DNA of 64,000 bases, from positions 124,001-188,000 of the forward strand of contig JAQTUX010000002.1 in NCBI GenBank assembly GCA_028707125.1, read 5' to 3'. The translations under genes and the position numbers were made by a program. This DNA is from Candidatus Omnitrophota bacterium. Lineage in GTDB: Bacteria > Omnitrophota > Gorgyraeia > Gygaellales > JAQTUX01. Positions 43,002 to 52,135 of the stretch are shown one piece after another. The notes beneath the pieces were generated by a model that did not search any database, was not told the origin of the DNA, and saw nothing but the letters and a program-made list of their open reading frames with translations. The stretch's first letter is position 1. Every line of letters starts with the position of its first letter.

Positions 43002-44126
43002 CTATTTAAAAAAATCCTTCACTGCGCCTACGACCTTATTGAGGTCCTCTTCGCTCATCTCGCTATATAAGGGCAGGGTGAGCATTTCCTGCCAGACCAT
43101 TTCCGTCACCGGTAAAACCGACTTATAGGGCTCAAAAAACGGCTGAATATGATTTGGGATATAGTGCACCCCCGAATCAATGCCGCGTTCTTTTAAGAAC
43201 TCTATCAGGCGGTCCCTTTCTCTCTTTACCCTCAAAACATAATTAAAAGGCGCGGTTTCTGCATAGTCGCGTTTAAGCAGGAGGATATCGGCGATACCCC
43301 TGAACTCGTTATCGTATCTCTGGACTATCTGTTTTTTTCTATCGATAAAACCCTCTATCTTCCTGAGTTGCACCAGGCCTATCGCGGCGTTGATATTGCT
43401 CATATGGTATCTGTAGCCCGAGGTGGTCACATTATAGAACCATTCCCTTTTATGTTTATACCTGCTCCAGGTATCCTTATCTATTCCCAGGATGCGTTTT
43501 TTATACATAACCTGCATAAGTTCTTTGTCGACGGTAACTACCGCCCCTCCCTCTCCGCAGGTGATATTCTTGATAGGGTCAAAACTGAAACAGGTCACAT
43601 CGCCGAAAGAGCCGATCTTTTTCCCTTTATAAGACGAGCCGAACGCGTGCGCCGCGTCCTCTACGACCCTGATCCCCTTCTCGCGGCTGATCTCCAATAT
43701 CCTGTCCATATCGCAGGCAAGCCCGCCGTAATGCACGGGCATTACCGCCCTGGTGCGCGCGCTGATGCGACGCTGCATATCGCCGACGTCCATATTAAAA
43801 GTGTCCTCTTCTATATCGCAGAAAACCGGCCTTGCGCCGGCTGCGATAATCGCCTGGGCCGAGGCGGCAAAGGTCAGCGAAGGCACGATCACTTCATCAC
43901 CCTTGTTTATCCCGATGGAATCCAGGGCAAGGTGCAGCGCGGTTGTACCGGTATTGACGGCGATGGCATTGTCTGCCCCTAAAAACCGCTTTAACTCTTC
44001 CTCAAACCTCAATGTCCACGCCCCTAGTCCTAGCCAACGAGAGACAAACACCTTTTCCACCTCGTTAATCTCCTCTCTGCCTATCGATGGCCTGGATATC
44101 GGTATTAAATCCTTATATGTTGACAT
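43002..44126 (-). CDS. DegT/DnrJ/EryC1/StrS PLP sugar aminotransferase
   Basis: The 374-residue fold type I enzyme has NTGTTALHLAL, PSLTFAASA and EDAAHAFGSSY, with the Schiff-base Lys at residue 186 in FDPIKNITCGEGG. The catalytic Lys is intact, unlike in the paralogue at 20271. HMSNINAAIGLVQL and PNHIQPFFEPYK are the C-terminal substrate region. It likely transfers an amino group to a keto-sugar nucleotide. It is the only conventional sugar aminotransferase in the window, so it would supply the amino sugar acylated by later modules. Confidence 0.92.
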   Translation of the reverse strand: MSTYKDLIPISRPSIGREEINEVEKVFVSRWLGLGAWTLRFEEELKRFLGADNAIAVNTGTTALHLALDSIGINKGDEVIVPSLTFAASAQAIIAAGARPVFCDIEEDTFNMDVGDMQRRISARTRAVMPVHYGGLACDMDRILEISREKGIRVVEDAAHAFGSSYKGKKIGSFGDVTCFSFDPIKNITCGEGGAVVTVDKELMQVMYKKRILGIDKDTWSRYKHKREWFYNVTTSGYRYHMSNINAAIGLVQLRKIEGFIDRKKQIVQRYDNEFRGIADILLLKRDYAETAPFNYVLRVKRERDRLIEFLKERGIDSGVHYIPNHIQPFFEPYKSVLPVTEMVWQEMLTLPLYSEMSEEDLNKVVGAVKDFFK

Positions 44127-44140
44127 AGTGCCTTTCAGAA

Positions 44141-44935
44141 TTACGGATTGCCATGCAATATAGATACATACCTATAACTTCCCGCCGATAGCTCTTTAAA
44201 TATTCTCAGGCCTGCCTTTTTATAGAGTCTTCTGCATTCTCCGCGGCTCCTGAGATAACCGCTGAACTTCCCCTTATAACTGTCTTTTTTAACCAGAGGC
44301 TTCCCCAACATCATCCTAATAAAAGAAGATTCTTTAAGAGGCCACAATAAATATGAATTAAAAAGTTTGTCTAAACAGATTACCCCTCCTTGAAAATCCA
44401 TTATTTCTTTACACCCTATTTCTTTCAATCTCTTAAACAGGAGGATAAAATTATCGTCATCCATAACGTATGAAGAGCCTAAAAAAACTGCCAAATCAAT
44501 TCCACCGGGCAGCAGTTTATCTTTAATCTCTCTCACGTCATCTTTAAAAAAGTCAAACCTGACAGGAGTTATACCGGGCAACAATTCTTTTGCCTTATCA
44601 ATCAAATAAGGGTCAAAATCAGCCGCCACAACTTTGGAATTCCCAGGAAGTCCGAATCTAAGTAAATATTCCGAAATACAGTTGCCGGCGCCCAACGAAA
44701 GGATATTCGTAAATCCCTTTTTATTAATATAGTCCATTAAAAAGCCTATGTCAGAAAGCCTTTTGCCATCTCCGGACAAGGCCCAAAACAAAAGGCCCTC
44801 CCTTGATTTAAATCTATCGGCAAACTCTTTCTCCATTACATAGGCATGTTCTTCGGCACTGAATATCTCCCCTTTATTATCTACCTGCCTGAGTAGATCC
44901 AGATTATGACCTTTAGTATAATATTTTATTTTCAT
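44141..44935 (-). CDS. Probable class I methyltransferase
   Basis: The 264-residue protein has LSLGAGNCISEYLL as a SAM-like loop at about residue 78, then VVAADFDPYLI with the acidic post-II residue. A methyltransferase core followed by a basic C-terminal helix region is plausible. The motif is degenerate compared with the other methyltransferases here (GAGN instead of GCGxG). It overlaps the radical SAM gene by ATGA. A SAM-binding protein with another job cannot be excluded. Confidence 0.68.
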   Translation of the reverse strand: MKIKYYTKGHNLDLLRQVDNKGEIFSAEEHAYVMEKEFADRFKSREGLLFWALSGDGKRLSDIGFLMDYINKKGFTNILSLGAGNCISEYLLRFGLPGNSKVVAADFDPYLIDKAKELLPGITPVRFDFFKDDVREIKDKLLPGGIDLAVFLGSSYVMDDDNFILLFKRLKEIGCKEIMDFQGGVICLDKLFNSYLLWPLKESSFIRMMLGKPLVKKDSYKGKFSGYLRSRGECRRLYKKAGLRIFKELSAGSYRYVSILHGNP

Positions 44936-46365
44936 CGGAGAATCTTCTCAATGAGTCTGTTTAATAACAATACGGGGTGTTTTCTATACAATTTTAGCCT
45001 GAGACGATTGTAACCTTGTTTAAAAACTCTCCTGATATCCTCTCCATCCCAAGCATCCGTAGAAATACTGCAACTTGTAATATATAGATCGTCCAAAAAA
45101 TCATTACTGATATAACCCTTCTTCAAACAAATAGTATAAAGTTCTGAACCTGGATAGGGAGCAGCCACGGAAACAAAGGGATCGTAAATACCTAAATCTT
45201 CTGCAAAGCGATAACTTTCTTTCATCTGCTGAATCGTTTCCCCCGGCATGCCGATTATGAGAAAGATATTAACATCAAGATCTATGCTCTTTGCATATTT
45301 GATTAACGACTTAACCTTTTTTAAATCTACCGGCTTTTTTAGGATGTTCTTAAGGACATCCTCGCTTCCCGACTCAACCGCGATATTCAACTTATAGCAG
45401 CCCGCCGCCTGCATCTTATCGATCGTGGGCTCATCCAGAGAAAAGGCAGCGACCCCGTTTGGGGTATCCCACTTAAAACCCATCTTCTCCTTTATCATCA
45501 GGTCAAATATCTCATTGCTGCGTTTGACGTCCAAAGTAACATTGTCATCTTCGAACAGGAGCTCCTCGATGCCGTATTTATTCTTCAGTTCCGCCATTTC
45601 GTCAATGACGTTCCTCGGGCTTCTTTTGCGGAACATCTTTCCCCATACCCTGTGGGCGCTGCAGAATGTGCAGCCTATGGGGCAGCCGCGGGAGGTAATG
45701 ATGGGAGAGAACCTTTCACAGCGCCTCATTCCGTGCGAGGACTTCAAGCCAAAATATTTCTCCATGGCCAGCAAGTGGCGCGCGGGAAAAGGCAACGCAT
45801 CTAAATCCTGTATAAATCTTGTTTTTGGTATAAGTTTTACGCTGCCGTTATCTCTATATGCTATTCCGTCAAGGCCCGAGACCTCTTTCTCGCCTTCTAT
45901 GGCCCTGATCAATTCAAGGAACGTCTGTTCACCCTCGCCGATCACCACAAAATCGACATTCTTGTCGGATAAGACCGCCTCCGGCATAACAGTAGGGTGC
46001 GCGCCGCCGGCAACGGTAATAATGCCCCCGCTTATTTTCTTGGCTAATTTGTAAATGGCATGCCCGTTTTCCCTCTGCCTTGTGAATAGATTATTCACCC
46101 CTACTATATCAGGCGAAAAATCTTTGATAAACCCGGCGATCTCATCAAAGCCCAAACCAACCCTTATGATGTTATCTTTTATTTCTGCCCTGTTATCCCA
46201 TCCCTCCATTAAACAATCTACGATCTTCACCTTTATGTTCTCATTTTCCAGGACCGCGGCAAGATATGCCAGCCCTAACGGAGGAAGCGGATTGATATCC
46301 GGATCATCCTTAAAGGTAAACGCCGGAGGAACAAATAAAAGTACCTTTTTAATTTGTCTTTTCAT
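44932..46365 (-). CDS. B12-binding-type radical SAM protein
   Basis: I place the start at 46365 (MKRQIKKVLLFVPP, 477 residues), overlapping the cyclase gene by 17 nt; the longer frame adds 12 residues out of family. It has VAGGAHPTVMPEAV in the cobalamin domain and the cluster motif at Cys228, Cys232 and Cys235. NIAVESGSEDVLKNILKKP and LIIGMPGETIQQ follow. It lies between the probable methyltransferase and the cyclase. Its reaction is unknown. Confidence 0.86.
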   Translation of the reverse strand: MKRQIKKVLLFVPPAFTFKDDPDINPLPPLGLAYLAAVLENENIKVKIVDCLMEGWDNRAEIKDNIIRVGLGFDEIAGFIKDFSPDIVGVNNLFTRQRENGHAIYKLAKKISGGIITVAGGAHPTVMPEAVLSDKNVDFVVIGEGEQTFLELIRAIEGEKEVSGLDGIAYRDNGSVKLIPKTRFIQDLDALPFPARHLLAMEKYFGLKSSHGMRRCERFSPIITSRGCPIGCTFCSAHRVWGKMFRKRSPRNVIDEMAELKNKYGIEELLFEDDNVTLDVKRSNEIFDLMIKEKMGFKWDTPNGVAAFSLDEPTIDKMQAAGCYKLNIAVESGSEDVLKNILKKPVDLKKVKSLIKYAKSIDLDVNIFLIIGMPGETIQQMKESYRFAEDLGIYDPFVSVAAPYPGSELYTICLKKGYISNDFLDDLYITSCSISTDAWDGEDIRRVFKQGYNRLRLKLYRKHPVLLLNRLIEKILR

Positions 46366-47029
46366 AAAATTCACCGAAAACAGTGCAGGGGGCGCTGTCA
46401 ACGCCCTTTATAAATAATGGGACCGCGTATACAGCCCTCAGATCATCAAACCTGCCTTCAAGATTCAAGCCCTCTATTAAAAACAATGGGCCGCCGGGGA
46501 AACCATCTTCCTTTAACAATATCCCGTGGGCCTGCCTTCCGGCCTCGCGGTTTTGGAAGGCGGAAAATGAGATCGCGTCTATGCCGGCCGCCTTGAGAAA
46601 GGGATATTCCGATCTAAGCAGCCTTGCCGCTTCAGCGGATATGCCGGGATTATGCTTCATATATTTCTCATCCTTCCTGTATTTATAAAACCCCGTCCTG
46701 AATAGAACCAGGTCGCATCCATCTGGTATCCCGCGCACATCATCCTCGGATATCAACTCGTCCTTATCCTTCGGGCGATCTATGATATGCGGACGGCTGA
46801 AAATAAAATCGGTTATTGGAAATTCCGCTATCGGCCTGCCCGTATCATAAAAATGCCTGGGCGCGTCAATATGAGTGCCGGCATGGTTTGAAAGACCGAC
46901 CTCAAATGTGTTGCAGGAGTCATTTCTCTTTATCTGTTTGTCCGGTTTTATTTCAAATAACCCGGCTCCGCCGTAGAAGGGCATGCCCTCTTCTAATGGA
47001 TACGATAGCAATCTATACTTTCCGGCCAT
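46349..47029 (-). CDS. Cyclase/kynurenine-formamidase-like hydrolase
   Basis: This 226-residue protein has NHAGTHIDAPRHF at about residues 48 to 60, the metal-binding HxGTHxDxPxHF motif of the cyclase (KynB-like) family, and an isolated DLVLFRTGFYKY segment. KynB-type enzymes hydrolyse N-formyl amides; others act as lactonase or cyclase. The start shares 17 nt with the HAD phosphatase. In a glycan cluster a role in sugar or acyl amide turnover is possible, but I know of no fixed precedent. The motif is strong; the substrate is not. Confidence 0.82.
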   Translation of the reverse strand: MAGKYRLLSYPLEEGMPFYGGAGLFEIKPDKQIKRNDSCNTFEVGLSNHAGTHIDAPRHFYDTGRPIAEFPITDFIFSRPHIIDRPKDKDELISEDDVRGIPDGCDLVLFRTGFYKYRKDEKYMKHNPGISAEAARLLRSEYPFLKAAGIDAISFSAFQNREAGRQAHGILLKEDGFPGGPLFLIEGLNLEGRFDDLRAVYAVPLFIKGVDSAPCTVFGEFYEKTN

Positions 47030-47657
47030 TGATCAATTTTTCCAGATCAAACATATCATTAATAAGCGAATCTGCCTCTAATCCTGAAAAACGTTGTCCC
47101 TCCCGTACCCGGCCGATAAACCTGATGCCCGCCTTTTGCGCCGCCTCATGATCATCTATGGAATCGCCTACAAAAACCGCCTCTCGCGCAGCTAAGCCGT
47201 ATTTCTCAAGGACCCCAGAAATCAGGTTCTGCTTTTTAGCGGGCGAACCAAAGACCTCGCAAAAAAATTTCTCCAATCCGCGCTCCTTTACAATAAAGGC
47301 GATCTCTTCCTGCGGAGTGCCCGAAACAACAAACAGCGATATCTTTTTATAATACTTGGCTAAAAATTCCTGAGCGCCTTTAACAAAGGGGCATCTTATT
47401 ACCTCCTGGCACACATAGTCCTTGAATTTAATGCCAAGTTCCTCGCTCAACCCTTCAGAAAAAGGCAGGCGGAGGATATTCTTGTAAATATGCTCAAACT
47501 TTTCAAAGCGCGATATGCCGCCGTGAAGCAAGTGCCACTCAACGATAGCGTCTATGTGCCGGGGATAATCCTTGAATAAATGAGCGAACGCCCTCGTCTT
47601 TATATCCACCGACTCCACGATGACGCCGTCAAAGTCAAAAATAACCGCCTTAATCAT
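47013..47657 (-). CDS. HAD-superfamily phosphatase (beta-phosphoglucomutase-like)
   Basis: The 214-residue protein has VIFDFDGVIVES as motif I, FVVSGTPQEE as motif II, GSPAKKQNL with the Lys of motif III, and VFVGDSIDDHEAA as motif IV, all in order. The helical cap covers about 20 to 85. It is probably a sugar phosphatase or mutase. In nonulosonic acid pathways a HAD phosphatase acts after the synthase, and this location beside an aldolase and a CMP-transferase module is compatible with that. The start overlaps the epimerase by ATGA. Confidence 0.88.
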   Translation of the reverse strand: MIKAVIFDFDGVIVESVDIKTRAFAHLFKDYPRHIDAIVEWHLLHGGISRFEKFEHIYKNILRLPFSEGLSEELGIKFKDYVCQEVIRCPFVKGAQEFLAKYYKKISLFVVSGTPQEEIAFIVKERGLEKFFCEVFGSPAKKQNLISGVLEKYGLAAREAVFVGDSIDDHEAAQKAGIRFIGRVREGQRFSGLEADSLINDMFDLEKLINGRKV

Positions 47658-48538
47658 GCCACCTTCTCGCCGACGTCTTTTGATATCTCCTCAATGCACT
47701 CAAGCAGGCCGGCTCCGAGGTCGATGAACTGGTCGCTGACCAGCTTCCTCCCCGGCTCAGGCTTCTTATAGTTATAGTTTGTGAGCTTGTAATGGGTCTC
47801 GTTGTCTTTGCGGGTATATACTACCTCTATTTTGTTGCCCAGCATCTCGTTTATCATATCCAGGATATCCCTGTAGCGCATGGGATAATTGCCCGTTAAC
47901 ATGATATTCTTATTCTCATATTCCGGGGCGAGCACCTTAACGCTCAGCGCCGCGGCGTCTCTGGCATGTATATATTCTCTTACCTCATCACCGCTCCCAT
48001 GATAGGTTATCTTCCCGGTTGAGACCGCCTCCTTCAGGATCTTGTAGATACTATTGCCGGCGTTGGCCCTGTCTCCGTAAAGCGAACCGTATCTCAAAAT
48101 AGTATAGGGCAGGCCGTATTTTTCGTGATAGCTGTGTATAAATAACTCACAGGCCTGCTTGCTGCTCTTGTAAAAAGAACCGTAGTTGCTGTATACATAG
48201 CTAGAGCTGGCGAAAAGGTACCTTCTGATCTTCGCTGATTTGGCCGCTTCTAAGATCACGGAATTACCCATGACGTTATATCTTGCCACCTCCAGCGGCT
48301 TTACCGCGCATTCGTCTATATCGGATATGGCGGCGAAATTATAGGCGATCTCGCAGCCATCCAGGGCCTTATTGACCAGCGCCTCATCCAGGATGTCTCC
48401 GACTACCATTTGCTGCTTTTTATTCAAATACCTGGATTTCTTCAGGTCGTATATCGTGACCTCATGCCCCTTTTCGCTAAGCATATCCGCGACATGGCTG
48501 CCTAAGAAACCCGAACCGCCGAATACCACGATCTTCAT
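47654..48538 (-). CDS. NAD-dependent epimerase/dehydratase
   Basis: The 294-residue extended SDR has VVFGGSGFLGSHVA at residues 4 to 17, FAAISDID, FASSSYVYSNYG and YKSSK as YxxxK, with REYIHARDAA near 190. The FGGSGFLG variant lacks the usual TGG but keeps the glycine turn. It probably epimerises or reduces a sugar nucleotide or CDP/CMP-linked precursor. It is coupled to the HAD gene by ATGA and follows the D-2-hydroxyacid dehydrogenase by 1 nt. Confidence 0.87.
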   Translation of the reverse strand: MKIVVFGGSGFLGSHVADMLSEKGHEVTIYDLKKSRYLNKKQQMVVGDILDEALVNKALDGCEIAYNFAAISDIDECAVKPLEVARYNVMGNSVILEAAKSAKIRRYLFASSSYVYSNYGSFYKSSKQACELFIHSYHEKYGLPYTILRYGSLYGDRANAGNSIYKILKEAVSTGKITYHGSGDEVREYIHARDAAALSVKVLAPEYENKNIMLTGNYPMRYRDILDMINEMLGNKIEVVYTRKDNETHYKLTNYNYKKPEPGRKLVSDQFIDLGAGLLECIEEISKDVGEKVA

Positions 48539-48539
48539 T

Positions 48540-49448
48540 TTATTCCTCCTCCAAACCTTTTATAAGATTCTTAACGGCCTGTAACTCCATATCAATCCTT
48601 GCCTCCCGCGCGTAGGAACCGGCGTGAGGCGTAAGAATAACGTTATCAAGATCCCTTAACTGGCCGGTATACGGCTCCTGCTCAAAGACGTCGATAGCCG
48701 CCCCTGATAAATATCCCGACTTGAGCGCCTGGTAAAGGGCGTCGTGATCCACCGCCCCACCCCGGGACAGATTCAACAGGTATGAGCCCTTCTTCATGGT
48801 CCGGATCTCCGCCTGGCCGATAATCTGCCCGGCAAAAGAGGCGTGGACGGACACGATATCAGCCCATGCGAGCAGTTCATCCAATGCCGCCCTCTTAAAA
48901 CCGCGTATGCCGTCGTCCTTCTGCGGATCGGTATATCTTATCTCGCAGCCAAAGCCATTCAATAGCTGCGCCACCCTGCTCCCGATACTCCCGAACCCCA
49001 CTATCCCCACTTTTTTTCCGCAAAGCAGATTGCCTGTTATCTTTTTCCAGCCGCCGCTTCTTATCGCGCTGTCCATGGGAACTATCCGTCTTAAAAGGGC
49101 GATGGCCAGGCCAACCGTCAATTCGGCGACCGCCAGAGCCGGCGCATCGGGCGTGTTGTATATCTTGATCTTAAGCCGTTGTGCGGCGCGCGTGTCTATA
49201 TTGTCCAGGCCCGCTCCGCAGCGGGAAATGACCTTAAGGCCGGGTAAGCCCTTAAGGACCTCCTCGTCAAACATCTCGGTTCCGGCTATAATACCGCAGG
49301 CGCCTTTACAGATACCGCCGATCTCTTCCTTCTTTAATTTCCTCCCCAAAGAATTCATCGTTATCTGAAAACCCCCGCCCCTGAGCAGGATGACCGGCTC
49401 TTCGCTGCCCTGCCCAAAGGTCGTGGTGGTAATGGCCACTTTTTTCAT
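48540..49448 (-). CDS. D-2-hydroxyacid dehydrogenase (SerA/LdhA superfamily)
   Basis: The 302-residue protein has the NAD-binding VGIVGFGSIGSRVAQ near residue 155. ISRCGAGLDNID precedes it, NLSRGGAVD holds the substrate Arg, the acidic residue is in DVFEQEP, and LTPHAGS holds the catalytic His. This is the set for a D-2-hydroxyacid dehydrogenase. It is shorter than SerA and lacks an ACT domain. In this setting it could reduce or oxidise a keto/hydroxy acid sugar intermediate; serine biosynthesis is not implied. Confidence 0.88.
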   Translation of the reverse strand: MKKVAITTTTFGQGSEEPVILLRGGGFQITMNSLGRKLKKEEIGGICKGACGIIAGTEMFDEEVLKGLPGLKVISRCGAGLDNIDTRAAQRLKIKIYNTPDAPALAVAELTVGLAIALLRRIVPMDSAIRSGGWKKITGNLLCGKKVGIVGFGSIGSRVAQLLNGFGCEIRYTDPQKDDGIRGFKRAALDELLAWADIVSVHASFAGQIIGQAEIRTMKKGSYLLNLSRGGAVDHDALYQALKSGYLSGAAIDVFEQEPYTGQLRDLDNVILTPHAGSYAREARIDMELQAVKNLIKGLEEE

Positions 49449-49460
49449 GCCGCGCCTTTC

Positions 49461-51197
49461 TCAGAGAAAGCTTGCCAGTCTTTCATCGGTGATCTCCGAA
49501 AAATAATCACTAATATAACCCCTGTTGTAATCCTCTGTTTCTTTGGTTTCCGCGGCGCTTTTTGCCGGATCCCGATTATAATATATATTCAAATAATCTT
49601 TGAATCCCTCCACTGAGCTGACCACTATTTTATTCCGCTTATAACCGAATAAACGGTCTGTATTATACATCTGCCCGTTAAGCGCGAAATATCCCACAGT
49701 GATATTGTGTTTCAGCGCCTCAATGCACAGGGTATTATCGTCATAAAGCAATATGTCTATCTCTTTGAATATGTCCTGCCAGGGGATGCCCCTGGCATCA
49801 ATAAAGTTTTCAGGCAGCATATGCCCGAAATCTATATTGTGGACAAAATCCGGATGAAATTTAAGATAGACGGTATATTCACTGCTGTCAAAGATCCGCA
49901 TAAGATGAAATAAAATCGTCTCATAATTTTTAAAATCGAAAGAGAAGGCGTAGGCGACCTTTTTAGCCGAGCCCATCCTGCCGGTAAACGGCTGCCCGCG
50001 GAAAAGATGCTGGTAACGCAGGCCGCAGCCCTCCTCCACGATACCGGGGGCAAAATGCCCCCTGGCCTCCATCGTGTCTTTCAATATCCTGCCCCCCGTA
50101 AATATCTTGTCCGGCATAAAGGCGGCCCCCTTTTCATGCCTGCCGGGAAAATACTGCAGGAGCTTGTAAGATACGCTTGAATGTTGAAAAGCGGTCAATT
50201 TTACAGGCGAAGACATCTCATTCCTGGCTGATATAAATGCCTTTTCCCAGGGATGATTCTCAAAAGGATAGAATATCCTGCCTATTGAAAACCTGCTTAA
50301 GATATCTTTGGCAAAAAAGTAATCCAGATACGCCTTGATCCAGCCCAGGCCGTAAAAATCTTCCCTTAAGGACAGCCGCGCCAGAGCGGATATATCATAC
50401 CCCTTGAACAGCATCCCGCCTGCGATCTTCGGCCTTTTAGAAATTCCGTACACCAAAGATAAAAATAAATCTTTAAATGTCAAATACCTGTAATTCACGG
50501 TATTCCTGTAAGGGGTACGGGTTCTGGATATGTCAAAATAATGCCGTAAAATGACATTTATCTTGTTGTGGTGCATGATCTGATTGAATACCATAATACG
50601 CTTGCCTTTTGCGGCCAGCCATTTCAGGAGCGGGTCAAAATATTCATCCCTGTGCCCGCCCTCCTGATAAGAGCGGTAATCGCAAAATGAATAAAACGCG
50701 CAGTCAAATGCCGCCTCATGCGGTATCTTAAAGAAAAACCTTGAACTGACGATGGCAAAGGTATTGACTATAATGACCTTGACGGCGTCGCGGATAAACT
50801 TCATGCCCGCGGCCAGGCCGAATAACTTCAAACGGTATGGATTATAGCCGACCTCGATGCCCCTGCCCGCGGCATAGGCGATCAAGGCCCTGATAACTTT
50901 ATAGTCAAGATTATTAAAGACGATGTTCTCCCCTGTTTTATCAATGAGTTCAAGGCAATAGATGAACCTGCAGACCTTGTCATAAAACAAAGTCATCCCC
51001 TCTATCCTGGTAAGAGTAGGCGATACCAGATATTCTATGGCGCTGCTATTCCTGCCAACGACCTCAGAGAATAAATCATTGTATTCCCATATATCGTCCT
51101 CTTTTATGCAGGGGATATCGGAAACCCTGATCTTGCCGATATCCACGGCCCTATAGCGCTTATCCTGACTGTCTTTTAATATCTTCAGCGTAAACAT
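49461..51197 (-). CDS. Surface-carbohydrate biosynthesis protein, probable GT-B-like transferase
   Basis: The 578-residue protein has no close family I can name. It resembles proteins annotated as surface carbohydrate biosynthesis in O-antigen clusters. The C-terminal half looks like a GT-B donor domain: KVAYAFSFDFKNYE opens it, YLKFHPDF gives the HP motif seen in CMP/CDP-dependent transferases, and ILLYDDNTLCIEALKHNITVG is the donor-binding loop. The N-terminal half may bind acceptor. The end overlaps nothing, while its start overlaps a methyltransferase by 13 nt. A CMP-sugar acid transferase is a working guess only. Confidence 0.68.
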   Translation of the reverse strand: MFTLKILKDSQDKRYRAVDIGKIRVSDIPCIKEDDIWEYNDLFSEVVGRNSSAIEYLVSPTLTRIEGMTLFYDKVCRFIYCLELIDKTGENIVFNNLDYKVIRALIAYAAGRGIEVGYNPYRLKLFGLAAGMKFIRDAVKVIIVNTFAIVSSRFFFKIPHEAAFDCAFYSFCDYRSYQEGGHRDEYFDPLLKWLAAKGKRIMVFNQIMHHNKINVILRHYFDISRTRTPYRNTVNYRYLTFKDLFLSLVYGISKRPKIAGGMLFKGYDISALARLSLREDFYGLGWIKAYLDYFFAKDILSRFSIGRIFYPFENHPWEKAFISARNEMSSPVKLTAFQHSSVSYKLLQYFPGRHEKGAAFMPDKIFTGGRILKDTMEARGHFAPGIVEEGCGLRYQHLFRGQPFTGRMGSAKKVAYAFSFDFKNYETILFHLMRIFDSSEYTVYLKFHPDFVHNIDFGHMLPENFIDARGIPWQDIFKEIDILLYDDNTLCIEALKHNITVGYFALNGQMYNTDRLFGYKRNKIVVSSVEGFKDYLNIYYNRDPAKSAAETKETEDYNRGYISDYFSEITDERLASFL

Positions 51198-52129
51198 TTT
51201 TCTTTCTGTTTGGCGATACCCACCGGTTGATACCTGGGCTCATAGATCCCAAAAGGCAGACCGCTATCGGCTGTGCCGAGATAATACCTGGAGACCCTCT
51301 TTTTTATCTCGTTGGAATCCTTTAATTTTTTAAACAGGTTGTCATAATCGACAAAATTTGCCGGACAGCCGTCTAAGGCGAATATCTTCCTTATGGAATC
51401 CTCGCAAAAACACCAGCCCCGCGCAGGATGAAAATACCAGTCCTTGTCCTTTGCCGCGCTGACGGTTAAAAACATATACGCCGACTTCTTCAAGATACGG
51501 TTAAATTCCCCCGCTGCCTTGCTGATATCCGCGTGGTCGGCATGTTCAAGCGCGGAAACGGAGATAATACAATCCAGCTCCCCATCCGCAAACTCCTTCA
51601 GATTCGTAAAGTCCCCCAGGACACGCACTATCTTTCCGTAGGCGTTGCTGCCGAACCTGGACTTGAATGCCTCCTTCCACATATTCAGGTTAATATAGGT
51701 GGGCGCGAATTCATAAACGAGATATTTTATAATACCCTTAACACCCCAATCCGGCTTCTTTTTCTTATGGCTTATAAATTTTCTATAACGGTGTTCAAAA
51801 TTATCCAGACCGTGCCTGCGCTGTTCCACATTGAAGATCATGCCTGCCGCGGGCGGCAGGTCCCTTTCCGCGAAATCCAGACTAATGACGTTGTATCCGC
51901 GCGCCGCCAGAATAAACTGCAGCACGCCGTTACCTGCCCCGGCATCCATTATCCATGAACCCCTGGGCAGTTTGATCTTTTCTAAATGATCCAATATCCA
52001 TATAAAATCCAGCCAATAATGCCAGCCCATCGGATAATGGGTCACGCCTGCCCAGTATTCGACCAGCTTAAGTTTATCCGGGTGATCTTTCATAAGGTCA
52101 GCGCTAAGTATCTCTATCTTATCCTGCAT
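51185..52129 (-). CDS. SAM-dependent methyltransferase-like protein
   Basis: This 314-residue protein has WIMDAGAGNGVLQFIL as the SAM loop at about residues 59 to 74, VISLDFAERD as the acidic strand end and CIISVSALEHAD as motif IV near 190. Between them lies a basic stretch (HRYRKFISHKKKKPDW) that is unusual in length and could bind a polyanionic or lipid substrate. It overlaps the neighbour at 49461 by 13 nt. Methylation of the sugar product of that gene is plausible. Confidence 0.82.
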   Translation of the reverse strand: MQDKIEILSADLMKDHPDKLKLVEYWAGVTHYPMGWHYWLDFIWILDHLEKIKLPRGSWIMDAGAGNGVLQFILAARGYNVISLDFAERDLPPAAGMIFNVEQRRHGLDNFEHRYRKFISHKKKKPDWGVKGIIKYLVYEFAPTYINLNMWKEAFKSRFGSNAYGKIVRVLGDFTNLKEFADGELDCIISVSALEHADHADISKAAGEFNRILKKSAYMFLTVSAAKDKDWYFHPARGWCFCEDSIRKIFALDGCPANFVDYDNLFKKLKDSNEIKKRVSRYYLGTADSGLPFGIYEPRYQPVGIAKQKEKCLR

Positions 52130-52135
52130 GATCTT

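Noticed and set aside
43368-46054. Plus-strand open frames of about 200 codons (43368-43982 and 45425-46054)
   Set aside because: Both lie opposite well-supported aminotransferase and radical SAM genes on the minus strand and show no recognisable domains, so they are antisense shadows.
48540-49448. Serine biosynthesis 3-phosphoglycerate dehydrogenase
   Set aside because: The fold fits, but the length is short, no ACT domain is present and no other serine genes are nearby.
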